Assembly (NCBI GenBank): GCA_019634305.1
Contig: JAHQVQ010000382.1
Coordinates: 1-36,035, forward strand
Origin: Flammeovirgaceae bacterium
GTDB lineage: Bacteria; Bacteroidota; Bacteroidia; Cytophagales; Flammeovirgaceae
Direction: 5' to 3'
Length of the DNA: 36,035 bases
Below are positions 1 through 8,363 of this stretch, piece after piece. Numbering within the stretch: position 1 is the first letter of the stretch; each line of letters opens with the position of its first letter. Under the pieces are notes generated by a model. The model was not told the DNA's origin. It saw only the letters and a list, made by a program, of their open reading frames with translations, and searched no databases. The translations under genes and the position numbers were made by a program.

Positions 1-33
1 AAAAATAGATGTTAAACCGGGGACACTACCAAG

Positions 34-111
34 TTTTGCCTCCTGAGGGGGCAAAAGTAATTTTACCCCCTTCTAGGGGTTATCTCAAATCCCCATCCTC
101 AGGGTGGGGAT
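34..111. repeat. Cluster of three G/C-rich hairpins
   Basis: Three inverted repeats follow one another. The first (34-56) pairs TTTTGCC with GGCAAAA. The second (65-80) pairs ACCCC with GGGGT. The third (89-111) pairs ATCCCCA with TGGGGAT. The sequence is otherwise A/T-rich, so the stems stand out. They could be a terminator cluster, a REP-like palindromic element or an RNA structure whose rest lies outside the window; nothing here decides which. Confidence 0.4.
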
Positions 112-384
112 CTTTTAAAAATATGCAAAGTTGGGACCATCCCTAATGTTGGACAAAATAAGTATTATTTATGCCTCTGTGGTACAAATCAATTCATCTG
201 ATTTCCCATCGATTATAGCTTTTCTGAATTTTTTTACCTGCTTTTAACAGTTACACTGCCTTTACTTTCATTAGATGGAAATCCCTTCCGACCAAGGTTT
301 TCTATTCAAAGTTTCCCTCTTAAATTTTGTAACACTCAGACAAGCTGTGTTGGCTTTAGGAAGAATCGTCAATTTTGTTCCCAC

Positions 385-414
385 TAAAAAACAACCTTTC
401 CCGTGAGGAAAGGT
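385..414 (-). terminator. Putative rho-independent terminator
   Basis: The arms ACCTTTCC (394-401) and GGAAAGGT (407-414) pair perfectly around a five-base loop. Read on the minus strand, the stem is followed by TGTTTTTTAG. That strand and position suit the end of the transcript of the membrane protein gene that stops at about 553 to 584. Confidence 0.5.
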
Positions 415-583
415 ATTAGTTCAAGCCTGGGAAAGATCCTTTTTTATCAGATGGGGCATGGATAAAGGGCCCTACCCTACAAGATTAGCTCAATTGAGGG
501 GGGAAATTAATTATTTCGATTCAAGATTATTTCGTGCTAGTCACACTATTGCTTAAAACCACTCCCCCAACATTCTGATATAA

Positions 584-1387
584 TTAAATGCCTGCAAAAA
601 TATGAGCACCACAGTGAAAATAGTGATAACAAATCTCACCCAGTCCATCCAGCTTTTTTTTTTCGGGAGATTTGGCCTGAAAAAGATTTATGAGGAAATA
701 GAAAAAACCTCCCAGCATGGGGATATAATACAAAAGGCTTTGCCCTGCTCCAAAATACTGATAAAAAGTAAGTCCTTCCCCAAATATTTTCACCACAATC
801 CAATGTGGCACAAAAATCATCATTTGGAAAACAACGCTGGTGATAATTGGTAATGACCATTCATCATTCTCTTTGTCCTGTAAGCTTTTGCTGGTCATCA
901 GCATCTGAAATGGCAAAAATCCATGGGCTGCAAATCCCAGCCAAAAGTATTCCTGGCTTAGCTCGGGCAATTTTATATTTCCAGAAAATGAAAAAATAGT
1001 AGTAATATTGACCAATAAAAGTGCGCCAGTAGCGGCTACCAACATTGGGAAAAATATAAAACCCATCACATTGCCTTCCATCCCACTCAAATAGGATTTT
1101 ACGATTATTATTGTTACCATCCACCCAATTAACGACAACCATAAATACTTAGGCTGATAAACTTCCCAAATATTGAAATCAGCAGGAAGGAACTGGCTTA
1201 TGCCATAAGTTATCCCTAGCACAAGCCCGGTATATACAACTAAAAAAATTAGGTAAGGTATTATTTTTAGTTTTACCGTATTTGTTCCAACAGGCGTAAA
1301 AAACGACTTGTTGCTACCAGAAAAACAAAGGAGGAAAATTAGCAACCCATAGGGGTTTAACAATACATTCAGAAGTGCTATCCACAT
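584..1387 (-). CDS. Integral membrane protein of unknown function; C-terminus frameshifted
   Basis: The family is not recognised. The protein is strongly hydrophobic, with about six membrane segments starting right at the N-terminus and short charged linkers such as SKSLQDKENDEW. It ends oddly. At an A10 run (654-663, minus-strand sense) the frame passes into a weakly hydrophobic tail, LDGLGEICYHYF. The frame reached if the run had nine A's instead reads VRFVITIFTVVLIFLQAF, a textbook membrane helix, and stops at 553. The intact protein is therefore probably about 277 residues and spans 553-1387. A sequencing error, phase variation by slipped-strand mispairing, or transcriptional slippage would each explain it. 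The start is ATG at 1387. The neighbouring genes give no clue to its function. Confidence 0.6.
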   Translation of the reverse strand: MWIALLNVLLNPYGLLIFLLCFSGSNKSFFTPVGTNTVKLKIIPYLIFLVVYTGLVLGITYGISQFLPADFNIWEVYQPKYLWLSLIGWMVTIIIVKSYLSGMEGNVMGFIFFPMLVAATGALLLVNITTIFSFSGNIKLPELSQEYFWLGFAAHGFLPFQMLMTSKSLQDKENDEWSLPIITSVVFQMMIFVPHWIVVKIFGEGLTFYQYFGAGQSLLYYIPMLGGFFYFLINLFQAKSPEKKKLDGLGEICYHYFHCGAHIFAGI

Positions 1388-1473
1388 ATTTTAAGAGTCC
1401 TTGCTACTTTTAGCTATCACCAATTTCTCCGCAAAGATATTCACTCCATCCCAATTTTCTTATCCCAAAAGAT

Positions 1474-2505
1474 TCACTTGCTACAATCGATCAAAACATG
1501 GATAGCATTTTCCGTGTTTTGAACATCTCTTAATTTAAAAGCCTCCGCAACTTCTGCCAGATTGTAGCGGTGCGTCACCATTTCCACTGTATTCACCAGA
1601 CCGTCCTGTACCAGTTGCAAGCCTTCCTGCCAAAATCTGCGCATATCAATATCTCTCTTGGGCTCTGTTGAAAAAATATCTACTCTTTTTTTGTGCATTT
1701 TAAAGAAATCAAATTCCCCATTACAAGGTCCAATACAACCATACATCACAATTCTTCCCCCAAATGCAGCCGCATCCAGCGCATCGATCATTCCGTTTCC
1801 TTCCAGCAAACAGGGAATCACCACATCAAAACCATCGGGAAAATCTTTACCCACTACATCCATTGTTGGCGTTTCCTCAGTAGGAACCTGATAGGTATGT
1901 GTGGCTCCATATTTTTTCGCCAGTTCCAGATTTTTTTCGTGTAAGTCTGTCACCACCAAATGTTTTGGGCTGAACAATGCCATTACCTGAGTCATCACCA
2001 AACCACTTACGCCCTGCCCGGTGATCAGCACCGAAGTATTCGCCTGAACCTTGGATAATTCCGCTGCATGCAAAATGCCGGGAAGCACCTCAAGCGAACT
2101 GATTTCTTCATCGGGAAAATCATCGGGAACTACCTTCACATTGAATGGCGAGCAAACAATATATTCGGCAAATGCACCCCAAACATACCGGCAGGAAACT
2201 TTCATACCCTTTTTTAAAGTATGTACATTTTTACCCACTTTATCGATTATACCAGAAACCTCATGACCCAGCCTGGCAGGAAATGTCATAAACTCCGGTT
2301 TTCTAATGCCTCTATAGGTTTCAATATCCGATCCGCAAATGCCTACATATTTTATCTTAATCCGAATCTCTTCATCACCCGGCTCGGGAATTTCCGCATA
2401 ATTCATGGAAATATTATACGGATCATTAAGCACTGCTACTTTTTGCGCATTCGGATGATTTTTTTCAACAAAGGATAGAGAAGCGATCTGCATTTTGGAA
2501 GCCAT
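1474..2505 (-). CDS. Zinc-type medium-chain alcohol/polyol dehydrogenase
   Basis: This is an MDR-superfamily oxidoreductase of the threonine/sorbitol dehydrogenase type, expected to oxidise a secondary alcohol or polyol with NAD(P). The GroES-like catalytic domain covers about residues 45-150. The usual zinc ligands are visible as VGICGSD (Cys57) and GHE (His81-Glu82), with Glu139 a possible further ligand. The Rossmann domain carries GQGVSG (163-168), followed by an acidic VTDLHE turn that suggests NAD preference. The four-cysteine structural zinc loop of many relatives is absent. At 343 residues the length is typical. The start is ATG at 2505, with an in-frame ATG four codons later as an alternative. 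The gene is monocistronic, and a hairpin at 2641-2667 separates it from the upstream iron operon. The substrate cannot be told from sequence. Confidence 0.85.
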   Translation of the reverse strand: MASKMQIASLSFVEKNHPNAQKVAVLNDPYNISMNYAEIPEPGDEEIRIKIKYVGICGSDIETYRGIRKPEFMTFPARLGHEVSGIIDKVGKNVHTLKKGMKVSCRYVWGAFAEYIVCSPFNVKVVPDDFPDEEISSLEVLPGILHAAELSKVQANTSVLITGQGVSGLVMTQVMALFSPKHLVVTDLHEKNLELAKKYGATHTYQVPTEETPTMDVVGKDFPDGFDVVIPCLLEGNGMIDALDAAAFGGRIVMYGCIGPCNGEFDFFKMHKKRVDIFSTEPKRDIDMRRFWQEGLQLVQDGLVNTVEMVTHRYNLAEVAEAFKLRDVQNTENAIHVLIDCSK

Positions 2506-2640
2506 AATTCAAATGTTTTTTTGGAATGATACTACAAGTAGTTAATAAATAATTCCCAATGTAGAAAAATTAGCATTTTTCCTGGCAGAGTCTTCTCCTT
2601 TTGACAGACCCTTCGTTTTAGCACAATTTCTAAATTGAAC

Positions 2641-2667
2641 GCAGGGTCGCGAAAATGCAGACCCTGC
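2641..2667 (-). terminator. Hairpin ending the iron-uptake operon
   Basis: GCAGGGTC (2641-2648) pairs perfectly with GACCCTGC (2660-2667) around an 11-base loop. It lies 130 bases past the stop codon of the PepSY gene and before the dehydrogenase gene, both on the minus strand. The following minus-strand bases, GTTCAATTT, are only moderately T-rich, so intrinsic termination is plausible rather than certain. Confidence 0.4.
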
Positions 2668-2796
2668 TGAGACATTCTTTTTGGGTACATTGAGAATTGT
2701 TGTTCTTAATTTTTATTCAAGCTAATCACCCATGTGAAGCTGTACTGTACTGTTATGTAAAAATATAAAACATTTTTCCTTATCCAAAATATTGCA

Positions 2797-4092
2797 TTAT
2801 TTACCCAACTCCACCAACTTTTTCAACTGATAACTAAACAGGTACCAGGCTAGACCGATAAATACCAGCCAGCCAGTGGAAATAACCATTAACCCCAAAA
2901 AGGAAATATGATACCGGGTGATCAGAATATAATACATAAATCCCAGCATGATGAAGTAGATCAGCCAGTTGATATATTTCCATTTCCCCATTTGCTGCGC
3001 TTTAATTTTAGCTCTGTTTTTTACCTTTCTTTTCAGGCTAATCCAAATGCCTGAGAGGATCAAAGAAGATATGCCCAACCCGAAAATAAACCAGATGATT
3101 TTGGTAAAAAGTCCTCCCCAGTTTCCAAAGTGAAGTGGATCGGCAATATCATTGAGCCAGGTGACTGTGCTGATAGAAGATGCCCTTTGAACACCAGCTA
3201 CTTCATAGGTATTCGGATTTAGATAAACTCGATTGGCTCTGTTACGGACCAAAGCCACATCACTTTTCCCATTGATATATAATGCCTGGGCAGAACTTTT
3301 TGGGGGAAGAATGTCCATTACTTTCAAGCCGGGAATTTCTTTTTGAGCTGCTGCAATTGCCTTGTCATAATCTATACTAAAGGACAGGTTTGCCAGGGCT
3401 TCATCTGTTTCAATCTGGTTGGTGATCACCGGAGTTTTTGGGTTGGCAATATCGGAAATTCCCCCCAGGTTAGCTCTCTCCGCAAAATACCAAAGTCCCG
3501 TTACAGAAAATAAAAGCGTGAAAGGAACTGACCAGACACCCACCAAGCGGTGCAAACTTCTAAAAAATACTATTGCCCCTTTTTTCACTTCCAATTGAAA
3601 TAGCTTTAGATACCATTTTTTGTAGAATAATAAAGCCGTTACGAAGGATATAAATAACAAGAAGGCAAAAATCAAGACAGTAAAATGGCCGATTTGAAAG
3701 GGAATAAACAGGAAATAATGCAAATCCCTGAAAAACCTTTGAAAGGTTAAATGGGCGCTACCCTGCAATTCTCCTGTATATTGATTGACAAAACCATAAA
3801 TTCGTTCGTCATTATCCTGAATATAGACAATGTCACACAAATAGGGCTCTTCCGATCCACCCCAGTATTCAATTTTTCCGTTTGGAAAAGCTTCCCTTAT
3901 ATTGCTTACTATTTTGTTTTTTGAAGCAATATTCTTTTGAGGAACTACCCGCATTTCTGGTATAAAAAGCCAGTCCATTTCATGGCTCAAAGTTGCCAGT
4001 GTACCAGAAAAGCATACTATAAAAAATAGTATGCTTAACTTAATGCCAATCCAGCTATGAATTCTGAAAAATAGCTTTCGATTCAATTTCAT
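2797..4092 (-). CDS. PepSY-associated TM protein (PiuB-like), iron uptake
   Basis: This is an inner-membrane protein of the PepSY_TM family (iron-regulated PiuB/FsqB-like). Members commonly sit beside siderophore receptors and are thought to help reduce or release iron at the cytoplasmic membrane. The start MKLNRKLFFRIHSWIGI, leading into FFIVCFSGTLATLSHEMDW, is the classic first helix with its conserved His (H12) and the GT/H-E motif. A periplasmic PepSY-like region follows, then a helix pair at about 130-160, a segment beginning RSLHRLVGVWS (about 180-205) with another His, a second periplasmic domain, and two or three C-terminal helices. The length of 431 residues fits the family. It lies 16 bases downstream of the TonB-dependent receptor, so the two are surely co-transcribed. 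Substrate and redox chemistry are inferred from family and context. Confidence 0.88.
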   Translation of the reverse strand: MKLNRKLFFRIHSWIGIKLSILFFIVCFSGTLATLSHEMDWLFIPEMRVVPQKNIASKNKIVSNIREAFPNGKIEYWGGSEEPYLCDIVYIQDNDERIYGFVNQYTGELQGSAHLTFQRFFRDLHYFLFIPFQIGHFTVLIFAFLLFISFVTALLFYKKWYLKLFQLEVKKGAIVFFRSLHRLVGVWSVPFTLLFSVTGLWYFAERANLGGISDIANPKTPVITNQIETDEALANLSFSIDYDKAIAAAQKEIPGLKVMDILPPKSSAQALYINGKSDVALVRNRANRVYLNPNTYEVAGVQRASSISTVTWLNDIADPLHFGNWGGLFTKIIWFIFGLGISSLILSGIWISLKRKVKNRAKIKAQQMGKWKYINWLIYFIMLGFMYYILITRYHISFLGLMVISTGWLVFIGLAWYLFSYQLKKLVELGK

Positions 4093-4108
4093 AAAAACCT
4101 GAGCTTTT

Positions 4109-6577
4109 TTAGAAAGTATAGGAAACCGTTGTCATTAAATTTCTTGGAGCTCCTGGAAATGCGCGAATATAATCGTATCCACCAACCCAATGCGTTTCGT
4201 TCAACACATTATTCACATTCACCTGAATCTGAAATTTATCTACCTTATAATAAATGGCAGCATTCAATAATTCATAACCCGGAAAAACAGGAGGCTCATC
4301 CGTCTGAACAATAGAGCCATATCTTTCCGTTACAAAATTTGCCCCCAACCCAAAACCAATTCCATTAAATGTACCCTGATTAATCACATATTTCGTCCAG
4401 ATATTTCCAGCATGTTTGGGCGCATTTGGCTTCTGCCGGTTGATTTCCAATTCATCATCGCTTTGGGTAATTACAGCATCATTGTACGAATAATTCGCAA
4501 CAATACTCCAGTTGTCTCTTATCTTTCCAACCACATCAAACTCAAATCCTTTGGCTAGTTCTTCCCCAATCTGTATCAGTAAGTCTGGGTTCTCAAGATC
4601 ATTTGCAGCATACAATGCTCCTTTTTGCCTTAATTGATAAGCAGCCAGTGTCAGGTTAAGTCTACCTTCCAGCCAATTTGTTTTTGCTCCAAATTCAATC
4701 AGATCACTGGTTAAAGGATCGAATGGACCTCCTGCATTTGGATCATTAACCACCGATGCAGATTGGGGTTGATAACCTTCTACATAAGTTCCATAAACAT
4801 TAATATTGCGGGAAATTTCATATACAGCACCTATTCTTGGAATCAGGGCACTTTGCTCCACAGATGTTTCTTCAGCTGTTTTATATTTCAAATCATCGAA
4901 ATAATAGTCTTTTCTTAGACTGAAGAGCATTTTCAACTTGCCAATAGTAACCTGATCCTGCACATAAATACCATGAGAACTTAGTTTACTTTGAGGATAA
5001 AGATTGGTCTGGTAAATATAATTACTCATGTCCCGAAGCTGGTTGGCAGTAGGGTCGGTCAGATCGAAATGAGGTACATTTGGGATTGGATTACCATTGT
5101 GATCCAGTGCATAAGCAGCTGCATTTTCCGGGTTGAATGAATTTATCGTAGCGGTTCGGTCAGCCGTTAAATATCCTCTTGCCTGCAATTGCGAACCACC
5201 AGCTCCCAATACCTGTTGGAAATAATCATATCCTACCAATAATTTGTGTTCCAGTTTTCCTGTTTGCAAATTGAAATTGAAATAGTTGTTGAAGTTGTCA
5301 TTATTCCAGTTTCTTTTTCGGATAGATACCCGCATTTCAACTTTTTCAGGATCTTTGCTTCCATCGCCAAGTGTGGCAAAAGTATTGGCAGTACGATGTT
5401 CCAATAAATCTTCACTGTAACCAGATCTCATGTAAATGCTATTGAAAGCAATCTTTTTGGTGAATTGATGATTCAAGGATAAAGTAGCTGAGAGATTCTC
5501 TTCTTTTAAATAATCATTTGCCGCATTCAGTGCTTTGGAAGTCGGTACGGAATATAAATCCCCATTGCCAAAAACGGCCTGTCCTCTGTCCAGTCTGCCA
5601 TTGGAATTTTGGAAAACAATGTCAAAATTCAGCCTCGTTTTATCACTTGGCAAAAAGGAAAAAGAAGGTGCAATGATCAGATTTTTATCGAATTGCAAAT
5701 CCCGGAAATTCCCAGAATTTTCATAACCAAGATTTAGTCGGTAAAGCAACTTTTCATCTTTTGACATAGGCCCTGTAAAATCTGCCAATGTTCTGAAAGT
5801 ATTGAAACTCCCTACAGTAGCACTGATGGACTGCCTCTGTTCAGCTAATGGTTTTTTAGTCACCCGGTTGATGGTTCCTCCCGGTGAAGCATTTCCAAAT
5901 AATGCCGAAGCAGGTCCTTTTATCACTTCCACCCTTTCGATATGGGGAATCAGTTGTTGCTTCCAAAAACTGGTAAAAGCCCTCATACCGTTGACCAAAT
6001 TATCTGAATTTCCCTGTCCTTTTACTCTGTATCCTCTGATTGTAATATCATTATAAAAAGAAAACTGATTTACCCCACTGATATTTTTCACTACATCATT
6101 CACCCTAAAAGCTGCCTGATCCAATGCCAGCTCCTTGGTGACATAGCCCACAGATTGTGGTACATCCTTTAAAAGTGTGGCCGTTTTACTGGCTACAAAA
6201 GAAGTGTTATTGGCATATTCCGTCTCCATTCTTCCAATCACTTCCACAGTTTGCAATTCCTCTGCATACTCTTTTAAGGTAAAATCCAAAGTTAAAACCT
6301 GATTGCCTTCAATTTGTATATCTTGGGACTGGCTTTCAAATCCTATTCCCGAAATGATCAACTGATAATCTCCGGCAGGTATATTAGTGATGACATATTC
6401 CCCATTTACATCGGAAGGAGCTCCTAAACTTGTCCCCTTCAAACCCAGGCTTATGCCGGTTAATAATTCCCCTTTTCCATCTGATACTTTTCCTTTTATT
6501 GTCCCTTTGGCATCCTGTGCCTGAACGTTTCCAAATGCTGCTAAAATGAGCAACACATATAGTATTATCTGCTTCAT
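4109..6577 (-). CDS. TonB-dependent siderophore receptor
   Basis: This is an outer-membrane receptor for ferric siderophores, energised by TonB. A signal peptide (residues 1-21, ending VQAQ) is followed by a CarboxypepD_reg-like beta-sandwich (about 24-110) with the GKVSDGKGELLTGISL start typical of Bacteroidota receptors. The plug (about 125-240) contains DVPQSVGYVTKELALDQ and ends in the conserved IEVIKGPASALFGNASPGG-type loop, here VEVIKGPASALFGN. A 22-strand barrel ends in an aromatic residue (SYTF). The plug and the barrel phrase YEISRNINVYGTYVEGYQP resemble the FhuE/ferrichrome-type class, so a hydroxamate siderophore is a reasonable guess only. At 822 residues it is full length. It is the first gene of a two-gene operon with the PepSY protein. 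A palindromic operator and promoter lie directly upstream. Confidence 0.93.
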   Translation of the reverse strand: MKQIILYVLLILAAFGNVQAQDAKGTIKGKVSDGKGELLTGISLGLKGTSLGAPSDVNGEYVITNIPAGDYQLIISGIGFESQSQDIQIEGNQVLTLDFTLKEYAEELQTVEVIGRMETEYANNTSFVASKTATLLKDVPQSVGYVTKELALDQAAFRVNDVVKNISGVNQFSFYNDITIRGYRVKGQGNSDNLVNGMRAFTSFWKQQLIPHIERVEVIKGPASALFGNASPGGTINRVTKKPLAEQRQSISATVGSFNTFRTLADFTGPMSKDEKLLYRLNLGYENSGNFRDLQFDKNLIIAPSFSFLPSDKTRLNFDIVFQNSNGRLDRGQAVFGNGDLYSVPTSKALNAANDYLKEENLSATLSLNHQFTKKIAFNSIYMRSGYSEDLLEHRTANTFATLGDGSKDPEKVEMRVSIRKRNWNNDNFNNYFNFNLQTGKLEHKLLVGYDYFQQVLGAGGSQLQARGYLTADRTATINSFNPENAAAYALDHNGNPIPNVPHFDLTDPTANQLRDMSNYIYQTNLYPQSKLSSHGIYVQDQVTIGKLKMLFSLRKDYYFDDLKYKTAEETSVEQSALIPRIGAVYEISRNINVYGTYVEGYQPQSASVVNDPNAGGPFDPLTSDLIEFGAKTNWLEGRLNLTLAAYQLRQKGALYAANDLENPDLLIQIGEELAKGFEFDVVGKIRDNWSIVANYSYNDAVITQSDDELEINRQKPNAPKHAGNIWTKYVINQGTFNGIGFGLGANFVTERYGSIVQTDEPPVFPGYELLNAAIYYKVDKFQIQVNVNNVLNETHWVGGYDYIRAFPGAPRNLMTTVSYTF

Positions 6578-6606
6578 TGTTTAATCAATTAAATTATTTA
6601 CCTCTA

Positions 6607-6623
6607 TTTAGATTAATTCTAAA
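6607..6623 (-). promoter_or_regulatory. Palindromic operator, probably iron-responsive
   Basis: TTTAGATTAATTCTAAA has perfect TTTAGA/TCTAAA arms. It sits 30 bases upstream of the receptor start codon and five bases downstream of a probable -7 element, the place a repressor would block transcription. A close match occurs in the same geometry upstream of the gene pair at 14477-15143. It resembles the TTAGG-n5-CCTAA type bound by DtxR/IdeR-family metal repressors more than a Fur box, but the regulator is not visible in the window. Confidence 0.55.
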
Positions 6624-6628
6624 CAATG

Positions 6629-6659
6629 CAAATATCAGAAGCAAAATCCCTTATGGCAA
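6629..6659 (-). promoter_or_regulatory. Promoter of the siderophore receptor operon
   Basis: On the minus strand the sequence reads TTG (6659-6657), a 20-base spacer, then GATATTTG (6636-6629). This fits the Bacteroidota primary sigma factor consensus TTTG-N19/20-TAnnTTTG with one -7 mismatch. The operator palindrome begins just past it. The untranslated leader would be about 45 bases. Confidence 0.5.
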
Positions 6660-6662
6660 TAA

Positions 6663-6744
6663 CTAGAGCTAGGTAAATTTTTTATGGCTTTAGGTAGGGA
6701 ACATTATTCACTATGGGAAGGTAAAAGATTTTACCTAGTGCTAG
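6663..6744. repeat. Inverted repeats upstream of the receptor promoter
   Basis: CTAGAGCTAGGTAAA (6663-6677) is the reverse complement of 6730-6744 at 13 of 15 positions. Nested against the right arm is a separate near-perfect palindrome, GGTAAAAGATTTTACC (6720-6735). They lie upstream of the receptor promoter, so they could be further regulator sites or a cruciform-forming element. No gene is present here. Confidence 0.4.
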
Positions 6745-6855
6745 GGAGTGGAGAATTTGTGTGTTTTCTGCTCGGTCGCAATTGTATTGCAATCGAAACA
6801 AATTCATGATCTATAATGCGGGAAAAATTGTTTATGAAGTTTTTCCAGGTTTGCA

Positions 6856-6985
6856 AAATCCTACTATTCGCCATTGTAAATGACGAATAGTAGGATTTAT
6901 ATCTAAGGATTTTTAATCCGGCTTTTTATTGAATCCTGATTAAAAATCTTTAGATAGCACTTCGGAATTTCAAATTCCGAAGTGC
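6856..6985 (-). repeat. Three consecutive long hairpins
   Basis: Hairpin one pairs AAATCCTACTATTCG (6856-6870) with 6884-6898 without mismatch. Hairpin two pairs 6900-6918 with 6938-6956 with a single mismatch around TTTTTAATC. Hairpin three, 6957-6985, is a perfect palindrome with 14-base arms (GCACTTCGGAATTT) and one central base. They abut one another and begin 10 bases after the stop codon of the DUF1552 gene. They probably include its transcription terminator, but none has a clean T-tract, and three unrelated stems in a row is more than a terminator needs. Confidence 0.6.
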
Positions 6986-6995
6986 ACCAAATTTA

Positions 6996-8351
6996 TTACC
7001 CAAAAATATCCGTATCTAATTTTCCGGTACTGTCTGAAAAACTTTCTGTTTCAATGCCCATGGTATTCAGCATACTCACAAATAAGTTGGACATAGGAAC
7101 CTGGTCATCGTATTTTACATATTGCCCGTGCTTCACACCCATTTTTGAACCCCCAGCCAAAACTAGTGGATAATTTATAGCATCATGAGTGGTACTGCAG
7201 GCACTTCCGTAAAGTACCATTGTGTTTTCCAGTAGTGAACCATACTCATCATGCGTATTTTTCATCTTATCCAGAAAATAAGCATATTGTTTGGCCAACC
7301 ATTGGTCATATCTCCCCCACTCCTGCCAGTGATTGGCCGACTTATCATGGCTGATGGCATGGTGACCTCTTTGCAAACCAAGGGCTAATTTTGGGAAGTT
7401 TTCACCAAATCCCATTCCATCTTCCCTGGCCATCATATAAGTCATAACTCTGGTAAGATCTACTTGCATGGCCAATACCATCAAGTCAAAAGTGGACTGA
7501 ATATAGCCTTGTGGGTCAACAGTAGCATTTACATTTAAATTCAGATGATCAGTACTGAAATCCTTCATGGGAATATCCAGCCAGGCTTCATTTCTTTTGA
7601 TTTGTGTCTCAACAGAATTCAGAGAAGTCAGGTATTCATCCATTTTCTGTTGGTCGGATTTCCCCAGCCTTTTCTGTAAATTTTTACTGTCTTCCAATAC
7701 CAAGTCAACTATTTTTTGATCCTGCTGTAGACTTTTCTTTCTTGCAGCTGAAGATTCTCCTCCTCCTCCCTGAGAAAAATATCTTTCAAAAATTTGTCTT
7801 TGCCTATGCTCTGATGGTAACGCTTTTCCAGTGTGGTCGAAAGAAAGTGTAGAAACCCTGGATTTATATCCCACTCCGCCATCTGTAGATAAAGCAAGAT
7901 ATGGATATCGGGTGTATTTGCTATTATGCTGAGCTACTACCTGATCTACAGAAATATTATTCTTATATTCATTTCCTCTTAAATCACCACCGGTAAGCCA
8001 TGTGTCTCCAGCCAAATGCCCTAACAGGTTTCGACTTCTGGGATGGCTTAATCCTTTAATGATAGAAATATCATCCCTAAAAGGAGCAAGTGGAGATAAA
8101 GTTTTTGTCAATTTGTAATCACGCCCTTCTCCCAATGGAAACCAACTCCAATTTTTGTGATGATGATTTTCAGCCGGAGGTAAACCACAACCATTTGGGA
8201 AGTAAACAAAACAAAGCCTTTTTGGTACTTCCTTAGCGGTACTGCTGCCCATAAATGGATCACCCATCGCCTCTAAATAAGGCAACATACAAGTGACACC
8301 AAGACCTTTAAGAAATGTTCTTCTATCTAATTTCCAGGATTTTTTCCCCAT
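6996..8351 (-). CDS. DUF1552 (HXXSHH) exported protein
   Basis: This is a secreted DUF1552-family protein of unknown biochemical role. A twin-arginine signal is clear: RRTFLKGLG (residues 11-19) followed by a short hydrophobic stretch, so it is probably exported folded, possibly with a cofactor or metal. The family motif appears as GHHAISHD, which gives the Pfam name HXXSHH. Other conserved blocks are PNGCGLPPAE near the N-terminus, DTWLTGG at about residue 115 and LYGSACSTTHD near the C-terminus. At 451 residues the length is typical. It lies 12 bases downstream of the DUF1592-type gene and must share its transcript. The same pairing is common in Planctomycetes, Verrucomicrobia and Myxococcota, where it is thought to act in extracytoplasmic oxidative or polymer metabolism, although no reaction is established. 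The start is ATG at 8351. Confidence 0.88.
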   Translation of the reverse strand: MGKKSWKLDRRTFLKGLGVTCMLPYLEAMGDPFMGSSTAKEVPKRLCFVYFPNGCGLPPAENHHHKNWSWFPLGEGRDYKLTKTLSPLAPFRDDISIIKGLSHPRSRNLLGHLAGDTWLTGGDLRGNEYKNNISVDQVVAQHNSKYTRYPYLALSTDGGVGYKSRVSTLSFDHTGKALPSEHRQRQIFERYFSQGGGGESSAARKKSLQQDQKIVDLVLEDSKNLQKRLGKSDQQKMDEYLTSLNSVETQIKRNEAWLDIPMKDFSTDHLNLNVNATVDPQGYIQSTFDLMVLAMQVDLTRVMTYMMAREDGMGFGENFPKLALGLQRGHHAISHDKSANHWQEWGRYDQWLAKQYAYFLDKMKNTHDEYGSLLENTMVLYGSACSTTHDAINYPLVLAGGSKMGVKHGQYVKYDDQVPMSNLFVSMLNTMGIETESFSDSTGKLDTDIFG

Positions 8352-8363
8352 TTTAATTATCGG

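Larger units (their letters stand above)
1..552. other. Gene-free stretch with several hairpins
   Basis: No convincing reading frame is seen on either strand. Three compact inverted repeats lie within the first 111 bases (34-56, 65-80 and 89-111), each with a G/C-rich stem. A fourth hairpin at 394-414 looks like a minus-strand terminator. A short phrase near 486 recalls a tRNA D-arm, but no cloverleaf can be folded around it. The stretch may carry the 3' untranslated region of the membrane protein gene that ends at about 553 to 584. Confidence 0.5.

Noticed and set aside
481-530. tRNA-like phrase TTAGCTCAATTGAGG
   Set aside because: Only the D-arm phrase resembles a tRNA. No acceptor stem, anticodon arm or T-arm can be fitted around it.
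602-853. Plus-strand 83-residue frame
   Set aside because: It lies opposite the membrane protein gene and has a biased, non-protein-like composition, so it is a shadow frame.
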